NCBI GenBank assembly: GCA_050740455.1
Contig: JBOIDF010000003.1
Span: forward strand, 1 to 64,000
Origin: USCg-Taylor sp050740455
Lineage (GTDB): Bacteria > Pseudomonadota > Gammaproteobacteria > JACCXJ01
Length of the DNA stretch: 64,000 nucleotides
Reading direction: 5' to 3'
Of the stretch, positions 1-8,390 are shown piece by piece. Each line of letters opens with the position of its first letter. Positions within the stretch are counted from its first letter, which is position 1. Both the position numbers and the translations under genes were made by a program. Under the pieces are notes generated by a model. That model worked only from the letters and a program-made list of their open reading frames with translations. It did not search any database and was not told where the DNA came from.

Positions 1-13
1 TGCCGATGAGCGC

Positions 14-343
14 TTGGAAAGGATGCGCGAGGACGTCGTCGCCGATCTTGGACTGATTTTCTATGCGGACGAAGCCGACGATAGGCGCCTCCCCGACCCG
101 TTCGCCACGGCCAGCCAGGTGGTCACTATAAGCGGCCGAGGTGTCGCCCAGAGCGTGCGCGTGACGGATCCGGAGTGGCACGTCCCGATCCTCTGGCGCT
201 CGGAAATGCGCAGTATTTTGACCGGCTACCTCCGGGACGGCAGCCTCACCGGTGCGCGGATAGCGCGGATCATGGAAGCGGCCGAAGGCGCACTCGCCGG
301 CATCTTGACATCAGGTCTCAAAGACATCATGATGCTCACATGA
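14..343 (+). pseudogene. Remnant of a PIN-domain (VapC-type) toxin
   Basis: The middle of this reading frame (VTDPEWHVPILWRSEMRSIL and the following GYLRDGSL helix) reads like the second and third helices of a VapC PIN ribonuclease. The usual start, with its first acidic residue in a VDTNV-like strand, is missing: only VVTI precedes a shortened linker. The C-terminal half with the remaining acidic residues is also gone, and the frame runs into the next gene's ATG. I read it as a toxin gene with at least two deletions, not a working nuclease. The first 35 residues match nothing I recognise and may be another gene's tail. The window begins just before it, so the true 5' end cannot be seen. Confidence 0.5.
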
Positions 344-600
344 GAACGACCTTAACCTTGGAGCCCGACGTGGCCAGGCGTCTGGAAACCGAAATGCGGC
401 GGTCCGGCAAGACGCTGAAGGCTATGGTGAACGAGGCCCTGCGACTCGGCCTGGGCCTCCGGGGGAAGCCCGCCAAGGCCTCGCGCTTCGAGGTGCAGCC
501 CCATGCCTTCGGCTTCAAGCCCGGCGTCGATCTGGATCGCCTGAACCAGCTCGATGACGAGCTGGACGCGGAGGACGTGGCGAGAAAACTGCGCCGGTGA
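340..600 (+). CDS. Ribbon-helix-helix antitoxin (VapB-like)
   Basis: An 86-residue protein that begins with an RHH/CopG-type DNA-binding segment: a beta strand MRTTLTLEPDVARRLE followed by helices ending KAMVNEALRLGLG. The C-terminal half (FEVQPHAFGFKPGVDLDRL, then an acidic-basic tail) is the toxin-binding part expected of this antitoxin family. The stop codon overlaps the start of the PIN gene behind it (GTGA), the tight coupling typical of TA operons. It would repress its own promoter and neutralise the nuclease encoded downstream. The ATG lies inside the end of the broken PIN frame upstream, so any promoter must lie within that remnant. Confidence 0.8.
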   Translation: MRTTLTLEPDVARRLETEMRRSGKTLKAMVNEALRLGLGLRGKPAKASRFEVQPHAFGFKPGVDLDRLNQLDDELDAEDVARKLRR

Positions 601-1025
601 TCCTCCCCGACGTCAATCTCCTGGTCCACGCCTACAACTCCGAGTCGCCGACTCACGCTAAGGCTCGCGCGTGGTGGGAGGATCTCCTGAACGGGACCCG
701 GCCCGTCGGATTGGCCTGGGTGGCGATGCTCGGTTTCCTGCGAATCACGACCCACCGCCAGATCCTCACTCAACCCTGGCCGGTAGCCATAGCCTGCGCG
801 ACCATGCAGAGCTGGCTCGACCGCCCCTACGTGGGCGTCCTCCACCCGGGCGAGCGCCATGCCGGGATCCTCTTCGGACTCCTCGGCACGCTCGGTACGG
901 GCGGAAACCTGACCACGGACGCGCACCTGGCCGCCCTGGCCATCGAGTACCAGTGCGAGCTTCATTCCTCCGACGCGGACTTCCGTCGCTTTGTTGGCCT
1001 GCGTTGGGCCAATCCCCTGGACTGA
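597..1025 (+). CDS. vapC: PIN-domain ribonuclease toxin, VapC family
   Basis: A 142-residue PIN protein. The N-terminal strand ILPDVNLLVHAYN carries the first catalytic Asp, NLTTDAHLAALA the third acidic position, and HSSDADFRRF the C-terminal Asp. Length and motif order fit the TA-system PIN group that follows CopG-like antitoxins. It is predicted to be an Mg2+-dependent RNase held inactive by the antitoxin in front. It starts with GTG, overlapping the antitoxin stop by four bases, so translation is probably coupled. The frame is complete; activity was not shown. Confidence 0.85.
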   Translation: MILPDVNLLVHAYNSESPTHAKARAWWEDLLNGTRPVGLAWVAMLGFLRITTHRQILTQPWPVAIACATMQSWLDRPYVGVLHPGERHAGILFGLLGTLGTGGNLTTDAHLAALAIEYQCELHSSDADFRRFVGLRWANPLD

Positions 1026-1061
1026 GACGGGCGGCTACCGGCGCGTCGACAGTGGCGGGCC

Positions 1062-1328
1062 ATGTCCGCCTTGCAGTCCTATGAATGGCCGGGTAACGTC
1101 CGTGAGCTACAGCATGTCATCGAACGGGCGGTGGTGGGCGCAGCCACCTCGGCGGCCTCCGCGCCAAGCAATACGACCTATAACTACTACAATACGCTGC
1201 CTTGTAACGCAGCGACGGTGGTCGCGGGCGGTGTGACCTACTATCAATGCGGAGCCACTTGGTATAGCCAGGCCTATTCGGGCAGCAGCGTGACCTATGT
1301 CGTCGTGTCCCCGCCGCACGGGTACTGA
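1062..1328 (+). pseudogene. Chimeric frame: sigma-54 activator fragment joined to a Tyr-rich secreted-protein tail
   Basis: Residues 3-25 (LQSYEWPGNVRELQHVIERA) match the highly conserved end of the AAA+ domain of NtrC-type sigma-54 activators (WPGNVREL). After residue 25 the frame changes character to a Ser/Thr/Tyr-rich segment with two cysteines (PCNAATVV and YYQCGATWY) ending VVVSPPHGY, which resembles the C-terminus of small secreted proteins. No natural protein combines these, so this looks like two gene scraps fused by deletion or recombination near position 1137. It starts 37 bases after the vapC stop. Translation is doubtful. Confidence 0.55.
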
Positions 1329-1429
1329 GTATCGAACCGGCTTCGGCGAGGCCGCTTCGATGTGACGGTTCCGCGTCGGGTGGCGTTCTAAAGAATAATA
1401 ACCGTTCGCGAAACCTCGGGAACAATGGC

Positions 1430-2231
1430 ATGAAACGAAGAATAACCTATGGACTTCCTGCGTTCCTGGCTGTGCACTTGGGTCTTGCCGGAACCGTGGC
1501 CGCCGGCGAGCTTGGGCATTATCAGGCGGGTCTCTTGAACACTCGGGATTTCGCTGTCCCGGAGCCCGGCTTTTACACCGCGCTCTACACCTTTCAATAC
1601 CGCACCGACACCTTGAAGAACCGCAATGGTGATGAGATCGGCACACTCTCGCGCACCGGACCGTTGGGGGGGCACGACCACTTTTGACCCGGACGCGGAT
1701 GTGGACATCTTTGCCATCTCCCCGTTGTTTCTCTGGGTAAGCCCCTGGGAGATCCTCGGTGCCCGTTATGCGGCTGCCATCGCGCCCAGTTTTGCGGACG
1801 GTAACTTGGACGCATCCTTGAGCGTGGCACGTTCGGGCAGGTTCTTTCAAGGGGGTTTCACGCGGGGACGCGAAGCCGATACCGGACTCGGCGTCGGCGA
1901 TCTGTTTGTACAGCCAGTGATGCTCGGCTGGAGCGGCAAGCACTACGACGTGTTGGCGGCCTATGGCTTCTATGCGCCGACCGGCGAGGAGAATATTGGC
2001 CTCGATTTCTGGACCCATCAGTTACAGCTAGCCGGGACTTGGTATCCGTTCGATGACAAAGGCACGGCCGTCATGGTAGCGAGCACTTATGAGATCCACC
2101 ATGAGAAGGAAGACCAGGACCTCACCCCGGGAAGCCGGTTCACCCTCAATTGGGGCATCAGTCAATACCTTCCGCTGAACCCGAGCAATGCACCGCCGGG
2201 CGCCAGGCTGATATCGTCGCGGTCTTCGTAG
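1430..2231 (+). pseudogene. Frameshifted outer-membrane protein of the phenol-degradation MetA-pathway family
   Basis: The first frame (1430-1687) gives a signal peptide ending TVAAGELGHYQAG and the opening of the barrel family (NTRDFAVPEPGFYTALYTFQY). It stops just after a run of seven G at 1666-1672. The second frame continues the same protein from GGTTTFDPDADVDIFAIS through LGVGDLFVQPVMLGWSGKHY to NWGISQYLPLN. Removing one G joins the two. The C-terminal barrel strands after about position 2190 are lost as well, so even with the G-run corrected the protein is cut short. Family members are porin-like proteins near aromatic-degradation or metal genes. A single-base lesion in a G-run could be a sequencing error; the missing tail could not. 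Confidence 0.7.
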
Positions 2232-2645
2232 ACGTTTCGGATATCCGCCCAGTTGCTTCGACCGCGCTACCTTACGCGCATACCGGCCGGCTTTTAACAA
2301 CTTCGATCGGGTAAAGGCTCTTAGTCCGGGGCTCGGGCAAACTGCCGCTATCGCGTTATATTGAATTGACGGCGGGAGGACGCTAACATTTGATTTTGCG
2401 GTGCGACATGGGAAGCGAAGCCTCGAGCAAACAGTCAGGGCTGAGAACCTGTATGCGCCGACGCTCGGAGATTCAGGGTCTCATTTAATCATCCGGGCGC
2501 ACTGCTCCGTCCAAGGAACGATACCCGATCGTGTCAGGCGTTGCCGGAGATCGGCCCGGGAGGCCACCGGATTGTCCTGAGTCTGATTCGGGCTTGAGAA
2601 TGCGTTAAGGTACACGCCCCCTTCGTATCGAGGAACAATAGATTG
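2232..2645 (+). other. Non-coding stretch before coxB
   Basis: No frame here has recognisable protein character. A short open frame ending at the TGA near 2364 is too weak to call. The stretch probably contains the lost end of the barrel gene and the coxB promoter, but I see no clear -35/-10 pair or hairpin. Confidence 0.4.
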
Positions 2646-3497
2646 ATGCAGACTAAGCCAGTGGTTCGGCTCATGCCAATGGCATTAATCCCTTGGTCAG
2701 GGATCGCTTGGGCGGATTTTACGCTCAACATGCCGCAGGGCGTGACGCCGATCTCGCATACGGTCTATGACCTGCACATGCTGATCCTCGGGATGTGCGT
2801 CGTGATCGCGGCCTCGCTCTATGGCTTTATGTTTTACTCCATCTTCGCGCACCGGAAATCCAGGGGCGCGGTGGCGGTGCAGTTCCACGAAAACACCCTG
2901 GTAGAGGTGCTGTGGACCGTAGTCCCATTCCTGATCCTCGTGCTGATGGCGGCACCCGCAACCAAGGCGATGATCGCGATGTACGACACCTCGGAAGCGG
3001 AGGTCACGATTAAAGTGACGGGTTACCAGTGGAAGTGGCAGTATGAGTATCTCGAGGACAGGATCAAATTCGTCAGTAACTTGAAAACCCCAAGCGAGCA
3101 GATCTACAAGGGCGAAGCGAAGGGAGAGCATTATCTGCAGGAGGTGGATAACCCGCTGGTGTTACCGGTGGGCAAAAAGGTACGATTTCTAATCACGGCC
3201 GCGGATGTGCTGCACGCCTGGTGGGTTCCCGACTTCGGCTGGAAACAAGACGCGACGCCGGGGTTTATAAATGAAGGCTGGGTGAGGATCGAAAAACCCG
3301 GCACCTATCGCGGCCAATGCGCCGAGCTATGCGGCCGCGGACACGCCTTCATGCCGATTGTCGTCGAGGCCAAGAGCGAGCATGACTATACGCGATGGAT
3401 TAGCGGGCAAAAGGCGCTCCTGGCCGCTGCGCAGGATGCCGCGGGCAAGACCAACGCGACCGGCAAGCTCGTTCAACCGGCGCGCACCAGGCAATGA
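2646..3497 (+). CDS. coxB: Cytochrome c oxidase subunit II
   Basis: A 283-residue subunit II of an aa3-type haem-copper oxidase. It takes electrons from cytochrome c through a binuclear CuA centre on the periplasmic side. Order: short signal/leader, first membrane helix near residues 42-67, second near 86-105, then the cupredoxin domain. The CuA ligands are present: His190 in VLHAWWVPDFGW, then Cys225, Glu227, Cys229, His233 and Met236 in QCAELCGRGHAFMP. The aromatic electron-entry patch YQWKWQYEY is intact. There is no haem-c CxxCH tail. ATG is preferred; a TTG one codon earlier has similar spacing to GAGG. Subunits I and III do not follow as they normally would: an M20 peptidase starts 12 bases later. 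Confidence 0.95.
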   Translation: MQTKPVVRLMPMALIPWSGIAWADFTLNMPQGVTPISHTVYDLHMLILGMCVVIAASLYGFMFYSIFAHRKSRGAVAVQFHENTLVEVLWTVVPFLILVLMAAPATKAMIAMYDTSEAEVTIKVTGYQWKWQYEYLEDRIKFVSNLKTPSEQIYKGEAKGEHYLQEVDNPLVLPVGKKVRFLITAADVLHAWWVPDFGWKQDATPGFINEGWVRIEKPGTYRGQCAELCGRGHAFMPIVVEAKSEHDYTRWISGQKALLAAAQDAAGKTNATGKLVQPARTRQ

Positions 3498-3509
3498 CCT
3501 GCAGTCTGT

Positions 3510-4931
3510 ATGGATAATGTGCGTTTGAGTGATTTCGTCGCGACCGTTTGGGCTCAATCGGTGGTTCCCGAGATCACCGAATACATCCGTATCCCCAATA
3601 AATCCCCGGCCTTTGACGCCGATTGGCAAGCCCACGGGTATATGGACGAGGCCGTGGCCCAGTTTGAACGCTGGGCCCGTTGCCAGCCCCTTCGAGATAT
3701 GGAAGTTGAGGCCGTACGTTTGCCGGGGCGCACGCCGCTGTTGTATATGGAAATTCCCGGCGCGGGCGCCGGCACGATCCTTCTGTACGGTCACTTGGAT
3801 AAGCAGCCGGAGACGAGCGGCTGGCGCGCCGGCCTGGGCCCGTGGCAGCCAGTGTTCGCGGGAGAGCGTCTCTACGGCCGCGGCGCCGCCGACGACGGCT
3901 ACGCGCTTTTTTCCGCACTCACTGCGCTTGCGGGAATACAAGCCCAAGGGCTCAAGCATGCGCGCTGTGTCGTCATCATCGAAGCCTGCGAGGAGAGCGG
4001 TAGCCTTGACCTGCCGCACTATATTGATTTTCTGTCCGATCGCATCGGCGCACCGGATCTCGTCATCTGTCTCGATTCCGGCTGCGGTGATTACGAGCGC
4101 TTGTGGTGCACGACCTCTTTGCGGGGTCTCGTCGGCGGAGTGCTCAAGGTCGAGGTCCTCACCGAAGGGGTGCATTCGGGCGACGCGAGCGGCATTGTCC
4201 CCTCGAGCTTTCGCATTTTGCGGCAAATCCTCAACCGCTTGGAGGATGCCGAGACCGGCGCGATCCTGCCTCCCGAGTTTAGCGTTGATATTCCCGAAGA
4301 GCGCATCGAGCAGGCGCGCCGCGCCGCGCGGGTCCTCGGCTCGCAAGTCAACGCCAAGTTCCCGTTCAGCGGGAACGCGCGCGCCGTGGCGGCGGAGCCG
4401 CTGGCGCTGATTCTTAACCGTACCTGGCGCCCGGCGCTTGCGGTCATCGGCGCCGAGGGCTTACCGCCCCTCCGTCAGGCCGGCAACGTCCTGCTTCCAG
4501 CGACCGCGGTCAAGGTCTCCCTGCGGCTGCCGCCGACGTGCAACGCCGTGGCGGCCTCGCAAGCGCTTAAAGAATTATTGCAATCGGTCCCGCCCTATGA
4601 TGCCAACGTGACCTTTACCCCGGATTGGTCCGCCACGGGTTGGAATGCGCCGACCCTCACCGAGTGGCTTCAGAACGCGATCGATGCGGCTTCGCGGACC
4701 TTTTTTGAGAAATCCGCGGTGTACATGGGTGAAGGCGGCACCATCCCCTTCATGGCCATGCTGGGCGAGCGCTATCCCCAAGCGCAATTTCTCATTACCG
4801 GCGTGCTAGGTCCGGGATCGAATGCCCATGGACCCAACGAGTTTCTGGATATTCCGACAGCCAAGCGCTTGACCTGCTGTATCGCCCGCGTCATCGTCGA
4901 TCATTACCAGCATGGGCGCGAGGGAGGATAA
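3510..4931 (+). CDS. M20-family metallopeptidase (dipeptidase / ArgE-DapE-like)
   Basis: A 473-residue zinc aminoacylase/dipeptidase-type hydrolase of the M20 family. Metal ligands and catalytic residues are visible: LLYGHLDKQPE (His, Asp), YGRGAADDGYA (bridging Asp), EACEESGS (catalytic Glu pair), ICLDSGCGDY (Asp) and GSNAHGPNE (C-terminal His). The dimerisation or lid domain lies between about residues 200 and 350. No signal peptide, so it is cytosolic. Closest by length and motif spacing to the CNDP-like peptidases that split dipeptides; the substrate cannot be told. It ends just before a dehydrogenase gene, and the two may share a transcript. Confidence 0.88.
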   Translation: MDNVRLSDFVATVWAQSVVPEITEYIRIPNKSPAFDADWQAHGYMDEAVAQFERWARCQPLRDMEVEAVRLPGRTPLLYMEIPGAGAGTILLYGHLDKQPETSGWRAGLGPWQPVFAGERLYGRGAADDGYALFSALTALAGIQAQGLKHARCVVIIEACEESGSLDLPHYIDFLSDRIGAPDLVICLDSGCGDYERLWCTTSLRGLVGGVLKVEVLTEGVHSGDASGIVPSSFRILRQILNRLEDAETGAILPPEFSVDIPEERIEQARRAARVLGSQVNAKFPFSGNARAVAAEPLALILNRTWRPALAVIGAEGLPPLRQAGNVLLPATAVKVSLRLPPTCNAVAASQALKELLQSVPPYDANVTFTPDWSATGWNAPTLTEWLQNAIDAASRTFFEKSAVYMGEGGTIPFMAMLGERYPQAQFLITGVLGPGSNAHGPNEFLDIPTAKRLTCCIARVIVDHYQHGREGG

Positions 4932-4938
4932 CACAACG

Positions 4939-5799
4939 ATGAAGATTGGCGTGATCGGGCTAGGCGCGATGGGCGCGCCGATGGCCATGAATCTGCACCG
5001 CGCGGGCTTGCTACGGGCCGTCTGGAATCGGACCCGCTCGCGGGCGCAAGCTCTGTCTCGAGAGACGGATGTGGCCATCGCTGAGAGTCCGGCGGAGCTT
5101 GCGGCAGGGGTGGACGTCGTGCTCACATCGGTGTCGCGCGATGCGGATCTGGAAGAGGTGATTAACGCCTTGCTGCCCGGCGTTCCGCCGGGCGGTGCGG
5201 TGGCGGACACCTCCACCGTCAGCGCCGATACCGCGCGTGCGATGGCGGCGGCGCTTAAACCCAAGGGGGCGGCATTTCTCGATTGCCCGGTCTCCGGGGG
5301 CGTGGAGGGCGCGCGAAACGGCCGCCTGGCCATGATGGTCGGCGGCGAGGCAAGGGTGCTGGAGAACATTAGGCCGGCCCTAGCCGCCCTTGCCGCGACC
5401 ATCGTCTATATGGGCCCCAGCGGTTCCGGTCAAGCGACCAAGGCGGTCAATCAAATCATGGCCGCCGGGATCAACCAGGCGGTAACCGAAGCCCTCGCCT
5501 TCGGTGAGTCCATGGGGCTGGACCTCACGAAAGTAGTCGACGTCGTGAGCCAAGGAGCGGCCGCGAACTGGTACCTGAGTCACCGCGGCAAGACCATGGT
5601 GGAAGGGCGCTTTGATCCCGGCTTTACAGTAGCGCTCCATCATAAGGACCTTGCGATCTGCCGGGCGATGCTGGGCTCGCCGCTGCCGATCGTCGATTTA
5701 ACCCTGCAAAATTACCAGCGGCTCATCGACCGAGGTTACGGGGTGGAGGACATCTCGGCCCTGTACCGGATCAAGCGCGAACAACTCGGAACGGGGTAA
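4939..5799 (+). CDS. NAD(P)-dependent beta-hydroxyacid dehydrogenase
   Basis: A 286-residue member of the 3-hydroxyisobutyrate / tartronate-semialdehyde reductase family. It has the Rossmann dinucleotide motif GVIGLGAMGAPMA at the very start, the substrate-loop signature DCPVSGGVEGARNG, and the catalytic lysine in QATKAVNQIM. It would oxidise a short beta-hydroxyacid or reduce the semialdehyde in the cytosol. The ATG at 4939 is chosen because GGAGG precedes it and the fold starts directly there. It begins 7 bases after the M20 peptidase and is probably co-transcribed. Which acid is used cannot be decided; glyoxylate/succinic-semialdehyde reductases share these motifs. Confidence 0.88.
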   Translation: MKIGVIGLGAMGAPMAMNLHRAGLLRAVWNRTRSRAQALSRETDVAIAESPAELAAGVDVVLTSVSRDADLEEVINALLPGVPPGGAVADTSTVSADTARAMAAALKPKGAAFLDCPVSGGVEGARNGRLAMMVGGEARVLENIRPALAALAATIVYMGPSGSGQATKAVNQIMAAGINQAVTEALAFGESMGLDLTKVVDVVSQGAAANWYLSHRGKTMVEGRFDPGFTVALHHKDLAICRAMLGSPLPIVDLTLQNYQRLIDRGYGVEDISALYRIKREQLGTG

Positions 5800-6101
5800 C
5801 GCACGGCCAGACGCGCAACCCGTAACGAGCGGCTCGTGCAACGTACGGCCCGGCCGTGATTTCGCTCGCCGGGATGATCTATCTCGTGGCCGCCTTGCGC
5901 TAAGGCACGCGCTTTTTTTCAAAGTTCGGGACTCAACTCATTCGCGAGTGTTATTAGTTAAACTACGTGTATTGACCGCACATTGTCGCCTGGACATAAT
6001 GGCGGCATCGATCCAGCGTTCAGCATTCGCATTAGGGGGCAACCGCGGGAGGGGCTGTGCGACAGGGGCTGCGGAGCGTTGCATAACGAGGGGAAATGCG
6101 T
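5800..6101 (+). other. Spacer with a possible tail of a lost membrane-protein gene
   Basis: Around 5850-5902 one forward frame reads a hydrophobic run (VISLAGMIYLVAALR) to a TAA stop, as expected of the last helix of a membrane protein, but nothing precedes it. A T-run follows near 5912. No complete gene or clear promoter was seen. Confidence 0.3.
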
Positions 6102-7877
6102 ATGGCTACGGCAGCAGAATCGGGGACGAACAGCGGGCGTGTGAAGCTAGGTCTCGCGCTCTCGGGAGGCGGTTTTCGCGCGTCTTTCTTTCACCTGGGC
6201 GTTCTAGCCCAGATGGCGATGCGGGGCTTGCTGCGGCGCTTAGAAGTGATCTCGACCGTCTCCGGCGGCTCGATCATCGGGGCGCTCTACTACCTGCACG
6301 TGAAGCGGCTCTTGGAATCGGATGCGGACTCCGATCTGAGCGATGGCCACTATCAGCGCTTGATCGAGGACATCGAGCGCGATTTCTTCGCGGCCGTTCA
6401 GACCAATTTTCGCATGAGCACCTTCGCCGATCCGGCCGCGAACTACAGGATGCGGCAGCCCGACTGCTCGCGCAGCGACCGTCTTGCGGAGCTGTACAAC
6501 GATCGCCTCTATCAAGGTGTGCTGCCCGGTCTAGAACCCATTATCAAGATACGCGAGGTCAAGATCCAGCCTAAAGGAACCGATGCGGCGTTTCATCCCG
6601 AGCGCGACAACCACGGTAGAAGCGCTAAGGTCCCTATCCTCCTTGTCAATGCGACTACGCTCAACTCCGGCCGAAACTGGCGCTTTACCGCATCGCGCAT
6701 GGGGGAACCGCGCGACAATGCCCTAGCAATGGAAATAGACAAGAAGGCGATCCGCTTGCGCCGGCCGCCGTCCTACAGCGACATCCCGCCCCACCAACAA
6801 GACTTTACCCTAGGCCACGCCGTAGCCGCCTCCGCGTGTGTGCCGGGGATCTTTCCCCCGCTGGCGATCAGTGGCCTGTACCGTGATCCCGAGACGGGAG
6901 GCGAAATCCGCGTGCAGTTGGTCGACGGCGGTGTCCACGACAATCAAGGGATCCAGGGGCTCCTGGACGAAGCCTGCACCCACTTCATCCTGAGCGATGC
7001 CTCGCGCCAAATGGAAGAGAGACATGATCCCGCTACCGACTTCGATGCGGTCCTGGGCCGCGCCGCCGCGATCTCCCAGGACCGCTTGCGCGAAGAACAG
7101 CTTTTCCGTCTGTGGGGCCCCACCGACCGATCGCGCATCGCCTTCATGCATCTCCGGGCGGGACTGACCACTCGTGACATCGGCTGGCTGGGACCCGACG
7201 GCCAGGCGCCCTCAGAGTTACTGCGACCTTCGACCTCGGCCGCCGACTTTCATGTCGATGACCGGGTCCAGGATCTCATTTCGGGGATCCGAACCGATCT
7301 CGACTCGTTCACCGAGGTCGAGGCCTGCACGCTCATGGCGGACGGGTATCTGATGAGCGACTCCGAGCTCAACAGCCTGGCTGCGGCGGTGGACGGCCGG
7401 CCGGGTGGGACCGCAAGGCCCGCGGATCTGGCGCCGCCCGCGTGGGGTTTCCTCAAAATTAAGCCCTGGATGGAACGGCCCAACGAGGCCTATATCAAGC
7501 ACCTCAAAGTGGCGTCCTTCCAGTTTTTCAAGCTATTCAACTTGCTCCTACCCCGCTGGGCAAAGGAGGCGCTCGCGGTACTCGCCGGCCTGGCGCTACT
7601 CGGGCTCGCCTGGATCCTGCGCGATGTGATGGTTTCCGTCGGACTCGTCCTGCTGACGGCGCTGCTGTGGGGGCTGAATCAGTACAGCCCAAAGCTCGGC
7701 CGCGCCGTGCGGGTATTCCGCGCGCTGCGCGCGCCCCTGGAGACCATCGTCCGCCTGATTGCGAGAGCACTCATCCCGATGCTCGGCTCCTGGCCCATAC
7801 AGTTCCATCTCAAGCACATCGATCCCATCTTTTTGCGCTACGGCCAGATCGAGCGCTTACCCCCGCCGGGGCCCTAG
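6102..7877 (+). CDS. Patatin-like phospholipase with C-terminal membrane helices
   Basis: A 591-residue patatin-domain lipase. The oxyanion hole LALSGGGFRASF lies near residue 20. The nucleophile elbow is STVSGGSIIGALYY near residue 52. It departs from the usual GxSxG in having Thr-Val before the Ser, a variant known in some patatin relatives. The catalytic Asp is in LVDGGVHDNQG near residue 275. The C-terminal third carries two hydrophobic helices (about residues 485-530), so the enzyme is probably held at the inner membrane, unlike soluble patatins. Expected activity is acyl-ester hydrolysis of phospholipids. ATG at 6102 is chosen because GAGGGG sits at proper distance; an ATG two codons earlier is too close. 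It stands alone and converges on a gene remnant. Confidence 0.85.
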   Translation: MATAAESGTNSGRVKLGLALSGGGFRASFFHLGVLAQMAMRGLLRRLEVISTVSGGSIIGALYYLHVKRLLESDADSDLSDGHYQRLIEDIERDFFAAVQTNFRMSTFADPAANYRMRQPDCSRSDRLAELYNDRLYQGVLPGLEPIIKIREVKIQPKGTDAAFHPERDNHGRSAKVPILLVNATTLNSGRNWRFTASRMGEPRDNALAMEIDKKAIRLRRPPSYSDIPPHQQDFTLGHAVAASACVPGIFPPLAISGLYRDPETGGEIRVQLVDGGVHDNQGIQGLLDEACTHFILSDASRQMEERHDPATDFDAVLGRAAAISQDRLREEQLFRLWGPTDRSRIAFMHLRAGLTTRDIGWLGPDGQAPSELLRPSTSAADFHVDDRVQDLISGIRTDLDSFTEVEACTLMADGYLMSDSELNSLAAAVDGRPGGTARPADLAPPAWGFLKIKPWMERPNEAYIKHLKVASFQFFKLFNLLLPRWAKEALAVLAGLALLGLAWILRDVMVSVGLVLLTALLWGLNQYSPKLGRAVRVFRALRAPLETIVRLIARALIPMLGSWPIQFHLKHIDPIFLRYGQIERLPPPGP

Positions 7878-8040
7878 AATATTTTCAAATATTCCAGCAA
7901 CTCCCATTTCTCGCTGTCACTGAGCTTCACGCCATAGTCATGGCCAGAATTCGCATTACCCGGCAACCGCGTATCGAAACTTGATCCGCCCGTCTCCGGC
8001 CCTGTCTCGGAAGGACCCGTATTCACGCTAGAATAGGACG
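7874..8040 (-). pseudogene. C-terminal remnant of a c-type cytochrome-like protein
   Basis: On the minus strand a frame of about 55 codons ends with FDTRLPGNANSGHDYG and SDSEKWELLEYLKIF before its stop. This is the usual end of periplasmic multi-domain cytochrome/peroxidase-like proteins (a FDTxLPGNxNxGHxYG loop and a final LxEYLK helix). No haem motif or start is left. The frame is cut off at about 8040, immediately before the DUF433 gene. Its stop and the patatin stop share the palindrome CTAG. Family assignment rests on motif memory only. Confidence 0.45.
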
Positions 8041-8043
8041 TCT

Positions 8044-8274
8044 ATGAGCTACGAACACCTTATTGAGTGTGATCCGAACATTATGATGGGTAAGCCCGTC
8101 ATCTCTGGTACTCGCATAACAGTTGAACTTATTCTTGAAAACCTCGGGGCCGGCGAGATTATGGAACAGATCATTGAGGCTCATCCTCGCCTGATCCGCG
8201 AGGCCATCCTGGCCGCTTCAGCAAACGCACTCAGGGCCGATCTCGTTTACCCGACGCCATCTAAGGTGGCATGA
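8044..8274 (+). CDS. DUF433 antitoxin-like DNA-binding protein
   Basis: A 76-residue DUF433 protein. The signature HLIECDPNIMMGKPVISGTR and the following ITVELILENLGAG segment form the winged-helix half seen in VapB45-type antitoxins; the tail IREAILAASANALRAD is the second helix pair. DUF433 genes are normally followed directly by a DUF5615 PIN-like toxin. Here the stop overlaps the next ATG by four bases and that toxin follows, but broken. The antitoxin frame itself is complete. Confidence 0.85.
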   Translation: MSYEHLIECDPNIMMGKPVISGTRITVELILENLGAGEIMEQIIEAHPRLIREAILAASANALRADLVYPTPSKVA

Positions 8275-8390
8275 AGCTGGTCGCAGATGAGGGCATCGAT
8301 TGCCAGATGGTCGAAGCCCTTCGTGCGTCTGGAATCGAGGTAACTTACATCGCCGAGATGGAGCCGGGCGTCTCCGATGATGTCGTCAGG
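8271..8390 (+). pseudogene. Truncated DUF5615 PIN-like toxin
   Basis: The first 39 residues (MKLVADEGIDCQMVEALRAS through AEMEPGVSDDVV) are a canonical DUF5615 N-terminus with the first acidic residues (ADEG). Then the sequence leaves the family abruptly at about position 8388, where an ABC-permease tail begins in another frame. The second half, with the LLTxDKDFG motif needed for catalysis, is absent. The toxin should be inactive, leaving the DUF433 antitoxin an orphan. Confidence 0.75.

Noticed and set aside
5948..6574. Forward frame of 208 codons overlapping the patatin start
   Set aside because: It has Arg/Ala-rich shadow composition and lies in another frame of the patatin gene.
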